This document shows, piece by piece, positions 17,990 through 26,862 of a stretch of DNA of 64,000 bases. The stretch comes from Chitinophaga silvatica (lineage in GTDB: Bacteria; Bacteroidota; Bacteroidia; Chitinophagales; Chitinophagaceae): the NCBI RefSeq assembly GCF_003419895.1, contig NZ_QPMM01000006.1:310001-374000 (forward strand), read 5' to 3'. A program made the position numbers and the translations under genes. The stretch's first letter is position 1. Each line of letters starts with the position of its first letter. The notes below the pieces were generated by a model. That model had not been told where the DNA came from, did no database searches, and saw nothing but the letters and a program-made list of their open reading frames with translations.

Positions 17990-18667
17990 ATGAAAAAGAC
18001 ACTTTTAGTAATGATCGCTTTAGTTGCGGCTAAAGTAAGTATCGCACAGTATGGAGCCAACGACAAAAGAGTTCAATTAGGATTTACCGCAAGCCCTTTG
18101 ATTTCAGTATTAAATCCACAGGAGTCCGGTGTTAAGCGTAATAGCGTAAAGGTAGGATTCAACTTTGGTCTGATGGCAGATCTGCGCCTCAACGAGAGCG
18201 GAACTTATTCACTGAGCTCTGGTTTCCAGGCTTTATTTGCCGGTAGCACCCTGAAATATGATGCAGGAGTGGGATTGAGCGATTTTAAAGCAGTTCCTTC
18301 CGAATACAATATGAAGCTCACCTATGTTGAAATACCTTTGGCATTGAAGTTGAAAACCAAGCCTGTTAATGATATGACCTGGTTTGGACAGTTCGGTACA
18401 TTTTTCGATTTCCCGGTTGCAGGCCGTGCTAATGTGATTTCGGCGGGTCAGACCTTCAACAAAGTGAATATTCTGCCGGAAATGAACAGAATTAATATCG
18501 GTATGCTCATCGGTGCAGGTGTGGAGTATCCGCTGGGTGAAACTTTAAGGGGAATGGCAGGCATTACCTATCAAAATGGGTTTGTGGATGTTACCCGTAA
18601 TAAAAAGTGGAACGATGGTAGAATAAATATGAATAGCTTTGCACTCAGACTGGGTATTTACTTTTAA
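17990..18667 (+). CDS. Outer-membrane beta-barrel protein (porin-like, PorT-type fold)
   Basis: The 225-residue protein has a signal peptide ending at VSIAQ and then alternating hydrophobic strands ending in aromatic FALRLGIYF, the C-terminal signature of an outer-membrane barrel. Length and layout fit the small OMP_b-brl_2 group that includes PorT of type 9 secretion systems; identity with PorT itself is not established. It is divergent from gldB with 73 bases between and lies 18 bases ahead of nadE. Confidence 0.75.
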   Translation: MKKTLLVMIALVAAKVSIAQYGANDKRVQLGFTASPLISVLNPQESGVKRNSVKVGFNFGLMADLRLNESGTYSLSSGFQALFAGSTLKYDAGVGLSDFKAVPSEYNMKLTYVEIPLALKLKTKPVNDMTWFGQFGTFFDFPVAGRANVISAGQTFNKVNILPEMNRINIGMLIGAGVEYPLGETLRGMAGITYQNGFVDVTRNKKWNDGRINMNSFALRLGIYF

Positions 18668-18685
18668 TTCAGACTATCATTTATT

Positions 18686-20353
18686 ATGAAAATAATACTG
18701 GCACAGCAGAATTATCATATTGGGAATTTTGAACAGAATACAGCGAAGATTATAGAAGCCATTCATGCAGCAAAAGCGCAGGGGGCCGACTTAGTAGTAT
18801 TTTCAGAACAATGCATTTGTGGATATCCGTCGAGAGATTTTCTTGAATTTGAAGACTTTATCAGACAATGCTACCATGCTATTGATCAAATCAAGGAGCA
18901 TACCCAGGATATTGCTGTGTTGGTAGGGGCACCAGCCCGAAATCCACAAAAAGAGGGTAAAGACCTGTTTAATGCCGCCTGGTTCCTTTATGAGAAACAG
19001 GTAAAGCAGGTTATTCATAAAACGCTATTACCAACTTACGACGTGTTTGATGAATACAGATATTTTGAGCCTTCCTACGAATGGAATGTAATTCCGTTCA
19101 AAGGCAAAAAGCTGGCAGTTACCATTTGTGAAGATATCTGGAACCTGGGAGATAATCCATTGTACCGTATTTGTCCGATGGATCAATTGATCGCGCAGGA
19201 ACCGGATGTAATGATCAATCTCTCTGCTTCCCCTTTTGATTATGATCATGATGAAGACAGAAAAGAGATTATTCTGGCCAATGTGCTGAAATATAAGATC
19301 CCTATGTATTACTGCAATACCGTGGGATCTCAGACAGAAATCGTATTTGACGGGGGCTCCCTGATTTATGATGCCAAAGGCAACATAGTTAAGGAGTTCC
19401 CTTATTTTGAGGAAGCGATGGATGGTGTGGAACTGGAAGAACTTATTGATAGTCCGCTGCCCCAGGTAATGCCAACTGTATTTACCCCTTTAACTACTTT
19501 GGAATTTGATCATAATATCAATAGAATCTATGATGCACTGGTATTAGGGATCAAAGACTATTTCAGAAAAATGGGCTTTACCAAAGCAATATTGGGATCA
19601 TCTGGCGGAATCGACAGTGCAGTAACATTAGCTATTGCCTGTGATGCTTTAGGGAAAGAAAATGTACGGGCTATTTTGATGCCTTCTCCCTACTCAACCA
19701 GCCATTCGGTGGATGATGCAGTAGCATTGTCGGAGAATCTGGGTAACCCCTATGATATTATCAGGATCAATAATATTTATGAAACTTTCTTAGAAACTTT
19801 GGAACCATATTTCAAAGGGCTGCCCTTTAATGTGGCAGAAGAAAATACACAAAGTCGTATCAGAGGAAATTTATTAATGGGATTGTCCAATAAATTTGGA
19901 TATATCTTACTGAATACCTCCAATAAGAGCGAATTATCTACCGGCTATGGCACTTTATATGGTGATATGGCGGGTGGATTATCGGTTTTGGGAGATCTTT
20001 ATAAGATGCAGGTATATTCGTTAGCGAGATATATCAACAGAAATAAAGAAATAATACCTGTAAATATTATAGATAAGGCTCCTTCGGCCGAGTTACGTCC
20101 GGGCCAGAAGGATAGCGACAGTTTACCGGATTACGCAGTATTAGACAAAATACTGTATCAGTATATTGAAAGGCGGCAGGGACCACGCGAAATAGTGGCA
20201 CAAGGGTTCGATGCCGCATTGGTTTCGCGGACCTTAAAGATGGTCAATACCAACGAATACAAACGTAATCAGTTCTGCCCTATTATCAGGGTATCTTCTA
20301 AAGCCTTTGGCGTAGGCCGCAGAATGCCTATTGTAGGTAAATACCTTAGTTAA
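18686..20353 (+). CDS. nadE: Glutamine-dependent NAD+ synthetase
   Basis: Last step of NAD synthesis: amidation of nicotinate adenine dinucleotide using glutamine and ATP. The 555 residues form an N-terminal carbon-nitrogen hydrolase domain with the glutaminase triad in FSEQC (Glu), KTLLPTYDVFDE (Lys) and VTICEDIW (Cys). The C-terminal synthetase has the PP loop GSSGGIDSAV near residue 310 and NTSNKSELSTGYGTLYGDM. It is shorter than the roughly 650-residue form in actinobacteria. serS follows 44 bases later with its own promoter-like element. Confidence 0.95.
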   Translation: MKIILAQQNYHIGNFEQNTAKIIEAIHAAKAQGADLVVFSEQCICGYPSRDFLEFEDFIRQCYHAIDQIKEHTQDIAVLVGAPARNPQKEGKDLFNAAWFLYEKQVKQVIHKTLLPTYDVFDEYRYFEPSYEWNVIPFKGKKLAVTICEDIWNLGDNPLYRICPMDQLIAQEPDVMINLSASPFDYDHDEDRKEIILANVLKYKIPMYYCNTVGSQTEIVFDGGSLIYDAKGNIVKEFPYFEEAMDGVELEELIDSPLPQVMPTVFTPLTTLEFDHNINRIYDALVLGIKDYFRKMGFTKAILGSSGGIDSAVTLAIACDALGKENVRAILMPSPYSTSHSVDDAVALSENLGNPYDIIRINNIYETFLETLEPYFKGLPFNVAEENTQSRIRGNLLMGLSNKFGYILLNTSNKSELSTGYGTLYGDMAGGLSVLGDLYKMQVYSLARYINRNKEIIPVNIIDKAPSAELRPGQKDSDSLPDYAVLDKILYQYIERRQGPREIVAQGFDAALVSRTLKMVNTNEYKRNQFCPIIRVSSKAFGVGRRMPIVGKYLS

Positions 20354-20369
20354 CGCCTCGATTTATTAA

Positions 20370-20377
20370 TATATTTG
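20370..20377 (+). promoter_or_regulatory. Putative -7 element (TATATTTG) of serS
   Basis: TATATTTG lies 20 bases before the serS ATG, in the 44 bases separating it from nadE. Confidence 0.5.
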
Positions 20378-20397
20378 CTAAAATTTGATCATACAAC

Positions 20398-21663
20398 ATG
20401 TTACAAGTACCGTTTATACGTCAAAATACCGATTTTGTGAAGGAGCGTCTGGCTTTTAAGCATTTTAAAGAGCTGGAAGTAGTGGATGAAGTTTTGGAAC
20501 TGGACGACAAGCGTAAGAAGTTAACCCTCGAATATGATGAAACTCAGGCTCAGGTTAATAGTCTTTCCAAAGAAATTGGAAAGCTGATGGCTCAGGGCAA
20601 AAAAGAGGAAGGGGAAGCTCAACGTGCCGCTGTTGCAGCCTTAAAGGAAAAACTAGGCCCCGTAAACGAAGCATTGAACGAAACTGAAGCAGCTTTACAT
20701 AACGCACTGGTGAAATTACCAAACTTGCCGGCAGCAATCGTTCCTGCAGGAAAAACACCTGAAGAGAATGAAGTAGTGCGCCAGGGAGGAAAAATCCCTG
20801 ACCTTTACGCTGGTGCTGTACCACACTGGGATCTCGCTAAACAATACGACCTTATCGATTTCGAACTGGGTAACAAAATCACCGGTAGCGGATTCCCTGT
20901 TTTCAAAAATAAAGGTGCCCGCTTACAACGTGCTTTAATTCAATATTTCCTCGATTATAACACCAGCAACGGATATACAGAATATGCTCCTCCTTACATG
21001 GTAAACGAAACAAGTGCCTACGGTACTGGTCAATTGCCTGATAAAGAAGGTCAGATGTACCTGACCCAGGATAGCTATTTCCTGATTCCTACGGCTGAAG
21101 TTCCGGTTACCAATATTTACCGCGACGAAATCCTTAAAGATACCGACCTGCCTGTGAAAATGACGGCTTACAGCCCTTGTTTCCGCAGAGAAGCCGGATC
21201 TTATGGTAAAGATGTAAGAGGCCTTAATCGTGTTCACCAATTCGATAAAGTTGAAATCGTACAACTGGTGCATCCCGATAAATCATTTGAAGCACTGGAT
21301 GAAATGGTTGCTCACGTAGAAGCGCTGCTCAACCAGTTAGAACTACCTTATCGTATTCTTCGTTTATGCGGTGGCGATATGAGCTTTGCATCTGCTATCA
21401 CCTATGACTTTGAAGTGTATAGTGCCGCTCAGCAAAAATGGCTGGAAGTTAGCTCTGTGAGCAACTTCGAAGCATATCAGAGTAACAGGATGAAAATCCG
21501 TTTTAAAGAAAATAACGGTAAACCTCAGTTAGTACACTCTCTGAATGGTAGCTCCCTGGCATTGCCAAGAATTCTGGCGTGTATGCTGGAAAACAATCAG
21601 ACAATTGAAGGTATTCAGGTGCCAACCGTTTTACAAACCTATTACGGTAGCCATATGATATAG
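20398..21663 (+). CDS. serS: Seryl-tRNA synthetase
   Basis: Class II aminoacyl-tRNA synthetase. Residues about 1-110 form the coiled-coil tRNA-binding arm rich in Lys and Glu. The catalytic domain has motif 2 (PCFRREAGSYGKDVRGL) and motif 3 (LNGSSLALPRILACMLEN). The 421-residue length is standard. The coding sequence uses more C-rich codons in its second half than its neighbours, as expected for a highly expressed gene. Palindromic element C begins immediately after the stop codon. Confidence 0.97.
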   Translation: MLQVPFIRQNTDFVKERLAFKHFKELEVVDEVLELDDKRKKLTLEYDETQAQVNSLSKEIGKLMAQGKKEEGEAQRAAVAALKEKLGPVNEALNETEAALHNALVKLPNLPAAIVPAGKTPEENEVVRQGGKIPDLYAGAVPHWDLAKQYDLIDFELGNKITGSGFPVFKNKGARLQRALIQYFLDYNTSNGYTEYAPPYMVNETSAYGTGQLPDKEGQMYLTQDSYFLIPTAEVPVTNIYRDEILKDTDLPVKMTAYSPCFRREAGSYGKDVRGLNRVHQFDKVEIVQLVHPDKSFEALDEMVAHVEALLNQLELPYRILRLCGGDMSFASAITYDFEVYSAAQQKWLEVSSVSNFEAYQSNRMKIRFKENNGKPQLVHSLNGSSLALPRILACMLENNQTIEGIQVPTVLQTYYGSHMI

Positions 21664-21793
21664 TGGTTGCTCGCTAAGTAAGTAAGTTTTTTAAAGAAGC
21701 ATAAGGCTTGTTTGTATTATTAGGAAGAAAGACTAATCCTCACCGACGATACTTAAGTATCTTTAAAAAACTTACTCACTTTGCGAGAAACAC
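21664..21793. repeat. Interspersed long palindrome, copy C (related tip, different core)
   Basis: It begins directly after the serS TAG. The left arm (GCTCGCTAAGTAAGTAAG then TTTTTTAAAG) and the right arm (CTTTAAAAAACTTACTCAC then TTTGCGAGAAACAC) are inverted repeats over about 38 bases with several mismatches. The right tip CTTTGCGAGAAAC is identical to the tips of copies A and B; the left tip is degenerate. The core is unrelated to that of A and B. It may also terminate serS. Confidence 0.7.
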
Positions 21794-21802
21794 AAACAAT
21801 AA

Positions 21803-22357
21803 ATGGTCATGAAACATTTTCTCCCAACTGGCGATGAACTAATAATAAGACCGCCTTTGATCAGCGATGCAGCCGGGTTGTTAAGCAACTTTCAGCGCAT
21901 GACCAGAGAATCAGAATTTTTATTATTTACACCCACCGAATCTTTAGACCTCGATCTTACTTCAGAAGAGGAATTTATTCAATCCTATCTCGATAATCCC
22001 AATCAATTATTATTACTTGCTACCGTTAAAGGACAGATTGTTGGATCTGTAAACGTGAATCACAGCGGTTTCAGGAAGAAGAAGCATATCGCCGAAATGG
22101 GTATTTCCGTTGAAAGCAAATGGCAGAATATGGGAATAGGAAGAAGACTGATAACGTCCATGCTCAGATGGGCAGAGGAACAACCCGAATTAAATATTAT
22201 TACGCTCAACGTTTTTTCATCCAATGAAAAAGCATTGCAATTATACCGAAACTTCGGATTCCTTGAATGCGGCCGCATCCCCAATGGTATTCAACAACTC
22301 AATGGCAGGTATACAGACCTGATTACAATGTATAGAAACATTAAGCCATTAGTGTAG
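21803..22357 (+). CDS. GNAT family N-acetyltransferase
   Basis: The 184-residue protein has the GNAT acetyl-CoA loop QNMGIGRRL near residue 115, preceded by the beta4 strand AEMGISVESKW and followed by ITLNVFSSNEKALQLYRNFGF, the usual motif B. The substrate is unknown; homologues of this layout act on small molecules or protein N termini. Two ATG codons (21803 and 21809) are possible starts. It is 25 bases ahead of moeB-rhodanese in the same direction, but a role in cofactor synthesis is not implied. Confidence 0.85.
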   Translation: MVMKHFLPTGDELIIRPPLISDAAGLLSNFQRMTRESEFLLFTPTESLDLDLTSEEEFIQSYLDNPNQLLLLATVKGQIVGSVNVNHSGFRKKKHIAEMGISVESKWQNMGIGRRLITSMLRWAEEQPELNIITLNVFSSNEKALQLYRNFGFLECGRIPNGIQQLNGRYTDLITMYRNIKPLV

Positions 22358-22382
22358 TATTTTTAAAGCTAAATGAAGACGT

Positions 22383-23468
22383 ATGGATAGGTATGATCGC
22401 CAAACCCGACTCAAGGGATTTGGCCAGGAAAAACAGGTTTTATTGCAACAGGCTAAGGTGCTTGTAATCGGAGCCGGTGGCCTGGGAGTGCCGGTATTAC
22501 AATATCTGACGGCCATGGGAATTGGCACAATAGGAATTGCCGAACAAGATACTGTATCGATCACCAACTTGCAACGCCAGGTTCTTTATTATACTTCAGA
22601 TGAAAAGAAACCCAAAATAGATCTGGCAATAGAGCGGCTTAAGCAATTAAACCCAACTGTTAATTTCATCAAACACCCGTCCTGGATACTTGCTGAAAAC
22701 GCACTTGAAATAATTGAAACTTATGATGTAGTAGTAGATTGCACAGATAATTTTGGTACCCGTTACCTTATCAATGATGCCTGTGTAATAACAGGCAAAC
22801 CATTGGTCTATGGGGCCATTTATCAGTACGAAGGACAGGTAAGCGTTTTCAATTATCAGGGAGGAGCAACTTACAGGTGCATTTTTCCTGAACCACCGGA
22901 AGCAGGGCAAATGCTCAATTGTAGCGAAATTGGGGTATTGGGTGTATTACCTGGAATTATTGGATGTTATCAGGCCAATGAAACAGTAAAAATTATTACT
23001 GGTATAGGCACTGTACTTAGTAACCAGTTAATGGTTATCGATACACTAAATAATACACAACAGGTTTTTAATTTTAATCCGGTATCTGAAAATCAAAATA
23101 TTAAAACATTAGCAAAAGATTATCATCAAACTGTTTGTGAAATGAATACAGTGCAATCAATATCAGTAAATCAACTGCAGCAGTGGATAGAACAGGAAGA
23201 GAAGTTTGTGCTGGTAGATGTCAGAGAAGTAGATGAGTGGGAAATATGCCATATCCCAGAGGCAATTCATTTGCCAATGGGGCGCGTACTCCAGCAACCT
23301 GCATTGGTGCCGAAGGGAATACCCGTAGCCGTATTATGTCACCACGGTATGAGAAGCAGAGCAGTTGCACAACAATTGGTAGCAGCAGGATATTCTTCCG
23401 TCTATAACGTTGAAGGCGGTATTCATGCCTGGGCAGTGAAAATAGATCCTGATATGCAAACTTATTAA
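22383..23468 (+). CDS. MoeB/ThiF-like adenylyltransferase fused to a rhodanese domain
   Basis: Activates the C terminus of MoaD with ATP and supplies sulfur for its thiocarboxylate, which MoaE then uses to make molybdopterin. Residues 1-250 form the E1-like domain with GAGGLG (30-35), the DCTDNFGTRYLIND stretch, and NCSEIGVLG (C180), matching the catalytic-cysteine position of human MOCS3 and yeast Uba4. Residues about 265-361 form a rhodanese domain with the active loop CHHGMRS (C319). The architecture is MOCS3-like, combining activation and sulfur transfer. No paired zinc CxxC motifs are evident. It opens the Mo-cofactor island, two bases ahead of the TSUP gene. Confidence 0.9.
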   Translation: MDRYDRQTRLKGFGQEKQVLLQQAKVLVIGAGGLGVPVLQYLTAMGIGTIGIAEQDTVSITNLQRQVLYYTSDEKKPKIDLAIERLKQLNPTVNFIKHPSWILAENALEIIETYDVVVDCTDNFGTRYLINDACVITGKPLVYGAIYQYEGQVSVFNYQGGATYRCIFPEPPEAGQMLNCSEIGVLGVLPGIIGCYQANETVKIITGIGTVLSNQLMVIDTLNNTQQVFNFNPVSENQNIKTLAKDYHQTVCEMNTVQSISVNQLQQWIEQEEKFVLVDVREVDEWEICHIPEAIHLPMGRVLQQPALVPKGIPVAVLCHHGMRSRAVAQQLVAAGYSSVYNVEGGIHAWAVKIDPDMQTY

Positions 23469-23470
23469 TA

Positions 23471-24214
23471 GTGATAACAGAACTCTGCATCTTATTTTTC
23501 ATAGTTGCACTGGCTTATTCCGCTGCCGGCTTTGGAGGAGGCTCCAGTTACCTTGCCATCCTGGCATTGTGGGGAATAGATTTTCAATTGATGAAATCCA
23601 CAGCTTTATTATGCAATGTGGCTGTTGTAACTGGAGGAGTTTATCATTTCTATAAAGGTGGCCATTTGCCCATGAAGAAGGCCTGGCAATTATCATTGGC
23701 CAGCGTTCCTCTTGCATTTGTCGGAGGTTATATTCCGCTGAAACAAGCTACTTTTTTCCTGATCTTAGGTATCGCCCTTACTATTGCAGCTTTAGCAATG
23801 TGTTATCGTTTCTTTTTTGAAAAAGAGGAAATAATTGTTCCCAGAGAAAAAAATAGCACATGGATTTATAGTTCGATTGGCGGGGCAATTGGGCTATTAT
23901 CCGGTATGACAGGCATCGGAGGCGGAATTTATCTGTCACCCGTTTTAAAACTGGGACAGTATGATACCGCTAAGAATATTGCAGGGCTTAGCAGCTTCTT
24001 TATTTTAGTGAACTCAATAGCCGGATTAGCAGGTCAGGCTATCAAACATCCAATTGCATTTGATTGGAAATTTACTGCACCACTTTTAGTATCAGTAGTA
24101 ATAGGCGGACAATTAGGTGCCCGCTTAAGTGCCAGGGTATTGAAACCAAGATATGTTGCAGGTGCAACAGCCTTATTGATTTTATATGCCGGTGTAAGAA
24201 TGCTGATTAAATAA
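23471..24214 (+). CDS. TSUP (TauE/SafE) family membrane transporter
   Basis: Inner-membrane protein of 247 residues with about eight hydrophobic segments and the two family repeats GFGGGSSYLAIL (N-terminal half) and GMTGIGGGIYLSP (C-terminal half). The start is GTG at 23471, two bases after the MoeB-rhodanese stop, implying coupled expression. Family members move sulfonates, sulfite or related anions. Its place in the Mo-cofactor island suggests a substrate tied to molybdoenzyme metabolism, perhaps sulfite or an oxyanion; this is inference. It ends two bases before the convergent moaA stop. Confidence 0.85.
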   Translation: MITELCILFFIVALAYSAAGFGGGSSYLAILALWGIDFQLMKSTALLCNVAVVTGGVYHFYKGGHLPMKKAWQLSLASVPLAFVGGYIPLKQATFFLILGIALTIAALAMCYRFFFEKEEIIVPREKNSTWIYSSIGGAIGLLSGMTGIGGGIYLSPVLKLGQYDTAKNIAGLSSFFILVNSIAGLAGQAIKHPIAFDWKFTAPLLVSVVIGGQLGARLSARVLKPRYVAGATALLILYAGVRMLIK

Positions 24215-24216
24215 AC

Positions 24217-25194
24217 TCAACCTCCAATAACAGACATACTTGTTTTATTGATATTGGTTGAATGTTTTTCTGCTGTAAAACCATCAATATAACGAGCCTT
24301 CAGAGTATTGATAATGGCAGGAAGTATAGGTTGCTGCTGTTGTAATAAAGGTTTAAGATTTAAAACATCATTTCCGTATAAGCAAGTTTTGATACTACCA
24401 GTAGCGGATATACGTAATCGGTTACAGGTGCCGCAAAATGTTCGGCTATAAGCAGGTATAACACCGATGTTGCCTTTATGCCCCAAAATCTGATAATTAA
24501 AGGAAGTGCTATTGGGTTCGTCTGCCATTTTATTTAATGCATATTGTGCTGCTATAGTTTCCATGATTCGTTTGTAATGCCAGGTAATACCTGAAAAGCC
24601 ATTTCCCTGCCCATTAAAAGGCATTTCTTCGATGAAGCGAACAGATATGTTCTGATCTCTGGTCAACGCCACAAAATCGTTTATTTCAGCCGTATTGAGC
24701 TGGTCCATCACCACCATGTTTATCTTAATGTTCATATTGTGTAAAACCAGACTGTCCAAAGTATTCATCACCTCTGTAAATGAATCCCTACGGGTAATTT
24801 GTTTAAAGCGCTCTGGTTGTAAGCTGTCTAAACTCAGATTAATATGGTTGATCCCCATGCTCTTTAATGCAGGGATATATTCGCGGGTTAAAACACCATT
24901 TGTAGTTATCGCTATGTTGGTAATTCCATCAACATAACTAATTCTCTCCAATAATTTAATTAATCCCGGACGTAGAAATGGTTCTCCACCAGTGATTCTT
25001 ACTTTAGAAACACCAGCACTGGCAAGGGTCGACAAAATATCAATAATTTCATCGTCTGTCAGTAATTTAATTTTGTTCAGAAAGCGCATATTGGCCGGCA
25101 TACAATAAGTACACCTAAGATTACATCGGTCGGTTACAGAAAGTCTGACATAGTTGATAATTCGTTGATGAGCATCGAGCAGCATGATTAGCAA
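24217..25194 (-). CDS. moaA: GTP 3',8-cyclase (molybdenum cofactor synthesis)
   Basis: Radical-SAM enzyme for the first step of molybdopterin synthesis. The SAM cluster motif is C24, C28 and C31 in TDRCNLRCTYCMP. The C-terminal 4Fe-4S cluster is CGTCNRL followed 13 residues later by TCLYG. The chain ends in the conserved Gly-Gly (SVIGG). The 325-residue length is normal. It overlaps the upstream DUF7009-type gene by seven bases, so the two are cotranscribed. The 3' end is two bases from the TSUP gene. Confidence 0.96.
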   Translation of the reverse strand: MLIMLLDAHQRIINYVRLSVTDRCNLRCTYCMPANMRFLNKIKLLTDDEIIDILSTLASAGVSKVRITGGEPFLRPGLIKLLERISYVDGITNIAITTNGVLTREYIPALKSMGINHINLSLDSLQPERFKQITRRDSFTEVMNTLDSLVLHNMNIKINMVVMDQLNTAEINDFVALTRDQNISVRFIEEMPFNGQGNGFSGITWHYKRIMETIAAQYALNKMADEPNSTSFNYQILGHKGNIGVIPAYSRTFCGTCNRLRISATGSIKTCLYGNDVLNLKPLLQQQQPILPAIINTLKARYIDGFTAEKHSTNINKTSMSVIGG

Positions 25195-25559
25195 TTTTGC
25201 CCGGAATTCGGATGGTCGAACGACTGACTATCATCTTCATCCCGGGTATTCAAACATTTAAAATCTTTTTCTACAAGGATTTTTACCTCTGTACCATCGG
25301 TGTTGGGAATGATGATTTCAAAACCAACCTGCTCTGGTAATAACCAATTATCGATTTGTTCTTCAGGTAGAAAAAGATGTACACCATCTGCTTCCAATTT
25401 GATAACCGGATCGCTGATTTCTTTTCTCTTGATACAAAAATGCAATATTCCGGCACCTATATGAGTAGAAGATTCTACTTTATTGGTCGCTTTTAGCAGT
25501 TCAACATCATTTTTATCCAAACGATATCTGATACTGTTTCCACGTAATCTGATTTTCAT
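25188..25559 (-). CDS. DUF7009-type protein of the Mo-cofactor island
   Basis: A 123-residue soluble protein of unknown function. The N terminus MKIRLRGNSIRYRLDKNDVE is what I associate with the DUF7009 family; the rest is beta-rich with EISDPVIKLEADGVHLFLP and an acidic, cysteine-containing C terminus (CLNTRDEDD...GQNC). It overlaps moaA by seven bases and is divergent from moaD with 79 bases between, so it is embedded in the cofactor genes. A chaperone or regulatory role in molybdopterin synthesis is possible but unproven. Confidence 0.7.
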   Translation of the reverse strand: MKIRLRGNSIRYRLDKNDVELLKATNKVESSTHIGAGILHFCIKRKEISDPVIKLEADGVHLFLPEEQIDNWLLPEQVGFEIIIPNTDGTEVKILVEKDFKCLNTRDEDDSQSFDHPNSGQNC

Positions 25560-25638
25560 AATTATTGCTTTTTCTGCGCTATTAAAATTACTACTTCTCG
25601 GAGGGATATTGTAGTTTTAGCTTATTAATTTAACCAGT

Positions 25639-25872
25639 ATGGGAATATTATTGTTTGGGGTAGTGAGAGAAACAGTTGGATCATCTGTATTGGAATATCC
25701 GGCAGCGATAAATGATGTAGCCTCACTAAAAAGGTGGCTATATGAGGAATATCCTTCACTGAAGCAGTTGTCGTCGTTGCTGATAGCTGTAAACAGAACC
25801 TATGCTACTGATAATCAAGCGTTCAGTAATACAGATGAAGTAGCTATCATTCCACCTGTTAGTGGAGGTTGA
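25639..25872 (+). CDS. moaD: Molybdopterin synthase small subunit MoaD
   Basis: Ubiquitin-fold sulfur carrier of 77 residues ending in the required Gly-Gly (IIPPVSGG), the site of adenylation by MoeB and thiocarboxylation. VNRTYATDNQAFSNTDEVAI precedes it, as in the family. It lies 12 bases ahead of moaE, the large subunit. Confidence 0.93.
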   Translation: MGILLFGVVRETVGSSVLEYPAAINDVASLKRWLYEEYPSLKQLSSLLIAVNRTYATDNQAFSNTDEVAIIPPVSGG

Positions 25873-25884
25873 TTTTTAAAGATT

Positions 25885-26286
25885 ATGGATGTATTAATAG
25901 CGATAAAAGATAATATTACGGTACAAGAGGCGCTGGAGTTTATTCAATCACCAGCTTGCGGAGGGGAAGTAATATTCGCAGGAACTATAAGGAATAATAC
26001 ACAACAAAGACCGGTAACGCATTTGTTTTATGAGTGTTATGAACCTATGGCAATTTCTGAAATGCAAAAGATTGCGGATCAGGTAAAAGAAAAATGGGCC
26101 ATTCAAAAACTGGTAATGCTACATGCTATCGGTGATAAATACCCAGGTGATGTAGCTGTTGTTATTGCAGTTGCTTCAGCACATCGTGGAATTGCATTTG
26201 ATGCCTGTGAATATGTGATAGATATATTAAAAGAAACAGTGCCTATCTGGAAGAAGGAATTTTTTGCTGATGAATCAGCTCACTAA
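25885..26286 (+). CDS. moaE: Molybdopterin synthase large subunit MoaE
   Basis: Combines with MoaD to convert cyclic pyranopterin monophosphate into molybdopterin. The 133 residues hold the family pattern AGTIRNNTQQRPVTHLFYECYEPMA, HAIGDKYPGDVAVVIAVAS, HR-GIAFDACEYVID and the catalytic-lysine region VPIWKKEFF. The last 44 bases overlap the 3' end of mobA on the other strand. Confidence 0.94.
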   Translation: MDVLIAIKDNITVQEALEFIQSPACGGEVIFAGTIRNNTQQRPVTHLFYECYEPMAISEMQKIADQVKEKWAIQKLVMLHAIGDKYPGDVAVVIAVASAHRGIAFDACEYVIDILKETVPIWKKEFFADESAH

Positions 26287-26860
26287 TTCTTGCTTTTTCA
26301 TCAGGTGTATTTGCATTGAACTGCTCTTCAGCAAAAGGATTCTCCAATAAGTGAATATCACAGTTTAATAATGTTTTTCGGGGGCAGGTGATCCCTGCTT
26401 CTGTATTATGGGCGAGCGACTTAAGTGCGGCCGGTTCCCAAATGGTAATCAATGGCTCTGCGAGATGATTCACCGGACTAATAAATGTAGTAGCTGCTTT
26501 AGTAATATTTCTGTTTGAAATCAGATATTTTAAAGATTGTTCACTTATGTTTGGGAGGTCACATGCGATAACCAACCATGCAACGTGCTGGTCTTTTTGG
26601 TAAGCAGATAAGATCCCGGCTGAGGGCCCTTTAGTAGCCACATTATCAGGTATCAGCATTGGGTGATCAGCAAACTGTAACAGCTGATCCGGGCGGCATG
26701 AAATGTAAACTTCGGGAATAAGATTTTGCAGGAGTTTTACAAGATATTTCCATTGCGGAACGCCATGATAAGCGATAGTACTTTTATCTTCCTGCATACG
26801 GGTGCTATATCCTCCGCAAAGGACTAAACCCTTAATTTCTATGTTTTCTGATTCACTCAT
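26243..26860 (-). CDS. mobA: Molybdenum cofactor guanylyltransferase
   Basis: Attaches GMP to Mo-molybdopterin to make the bis-MGD form used by DMSO-reductase-family enzymes. The 205 residues start with the nucleotide-binding signature LVLCGGYSTRMQEDKS, and the metal-binding aspartate follows in VIACDLPNIS. Its presence suggests that a bis-MGD enzyme exists elsewhere in the genome (inference). It starts two bases after moaC ends; its tail overlaps moaE tail to tail by 44 bases. Confidence 0.92.
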   Translation of the reverse strand: MSESENIEIKGLVLCGGYSTRMQEDKSTIAYHGVPQWKYLVKLLQNLIPEVYISCRPDQLLQFADHPMLIPDNVATKGPSAGILSAYQKDQHVAWLVIACDLPNISEQSLKYLISNRNITKAATTFISPVNHLAEPLITIWEPAALKSLAHNTEAGITCPRKTLLNCDIHLLENPFAEEQFNANTPDEKARISELIHQQKIPSSR

Positions 26861-26862
26861 GC

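Noticed and set aside
17917..18066. Longer start for gldB giving a 390-residue protein
   Set aside because: It would overlap the divergent outer-membrane gene and place the lipoprotein signal 50 residues inside the chain.
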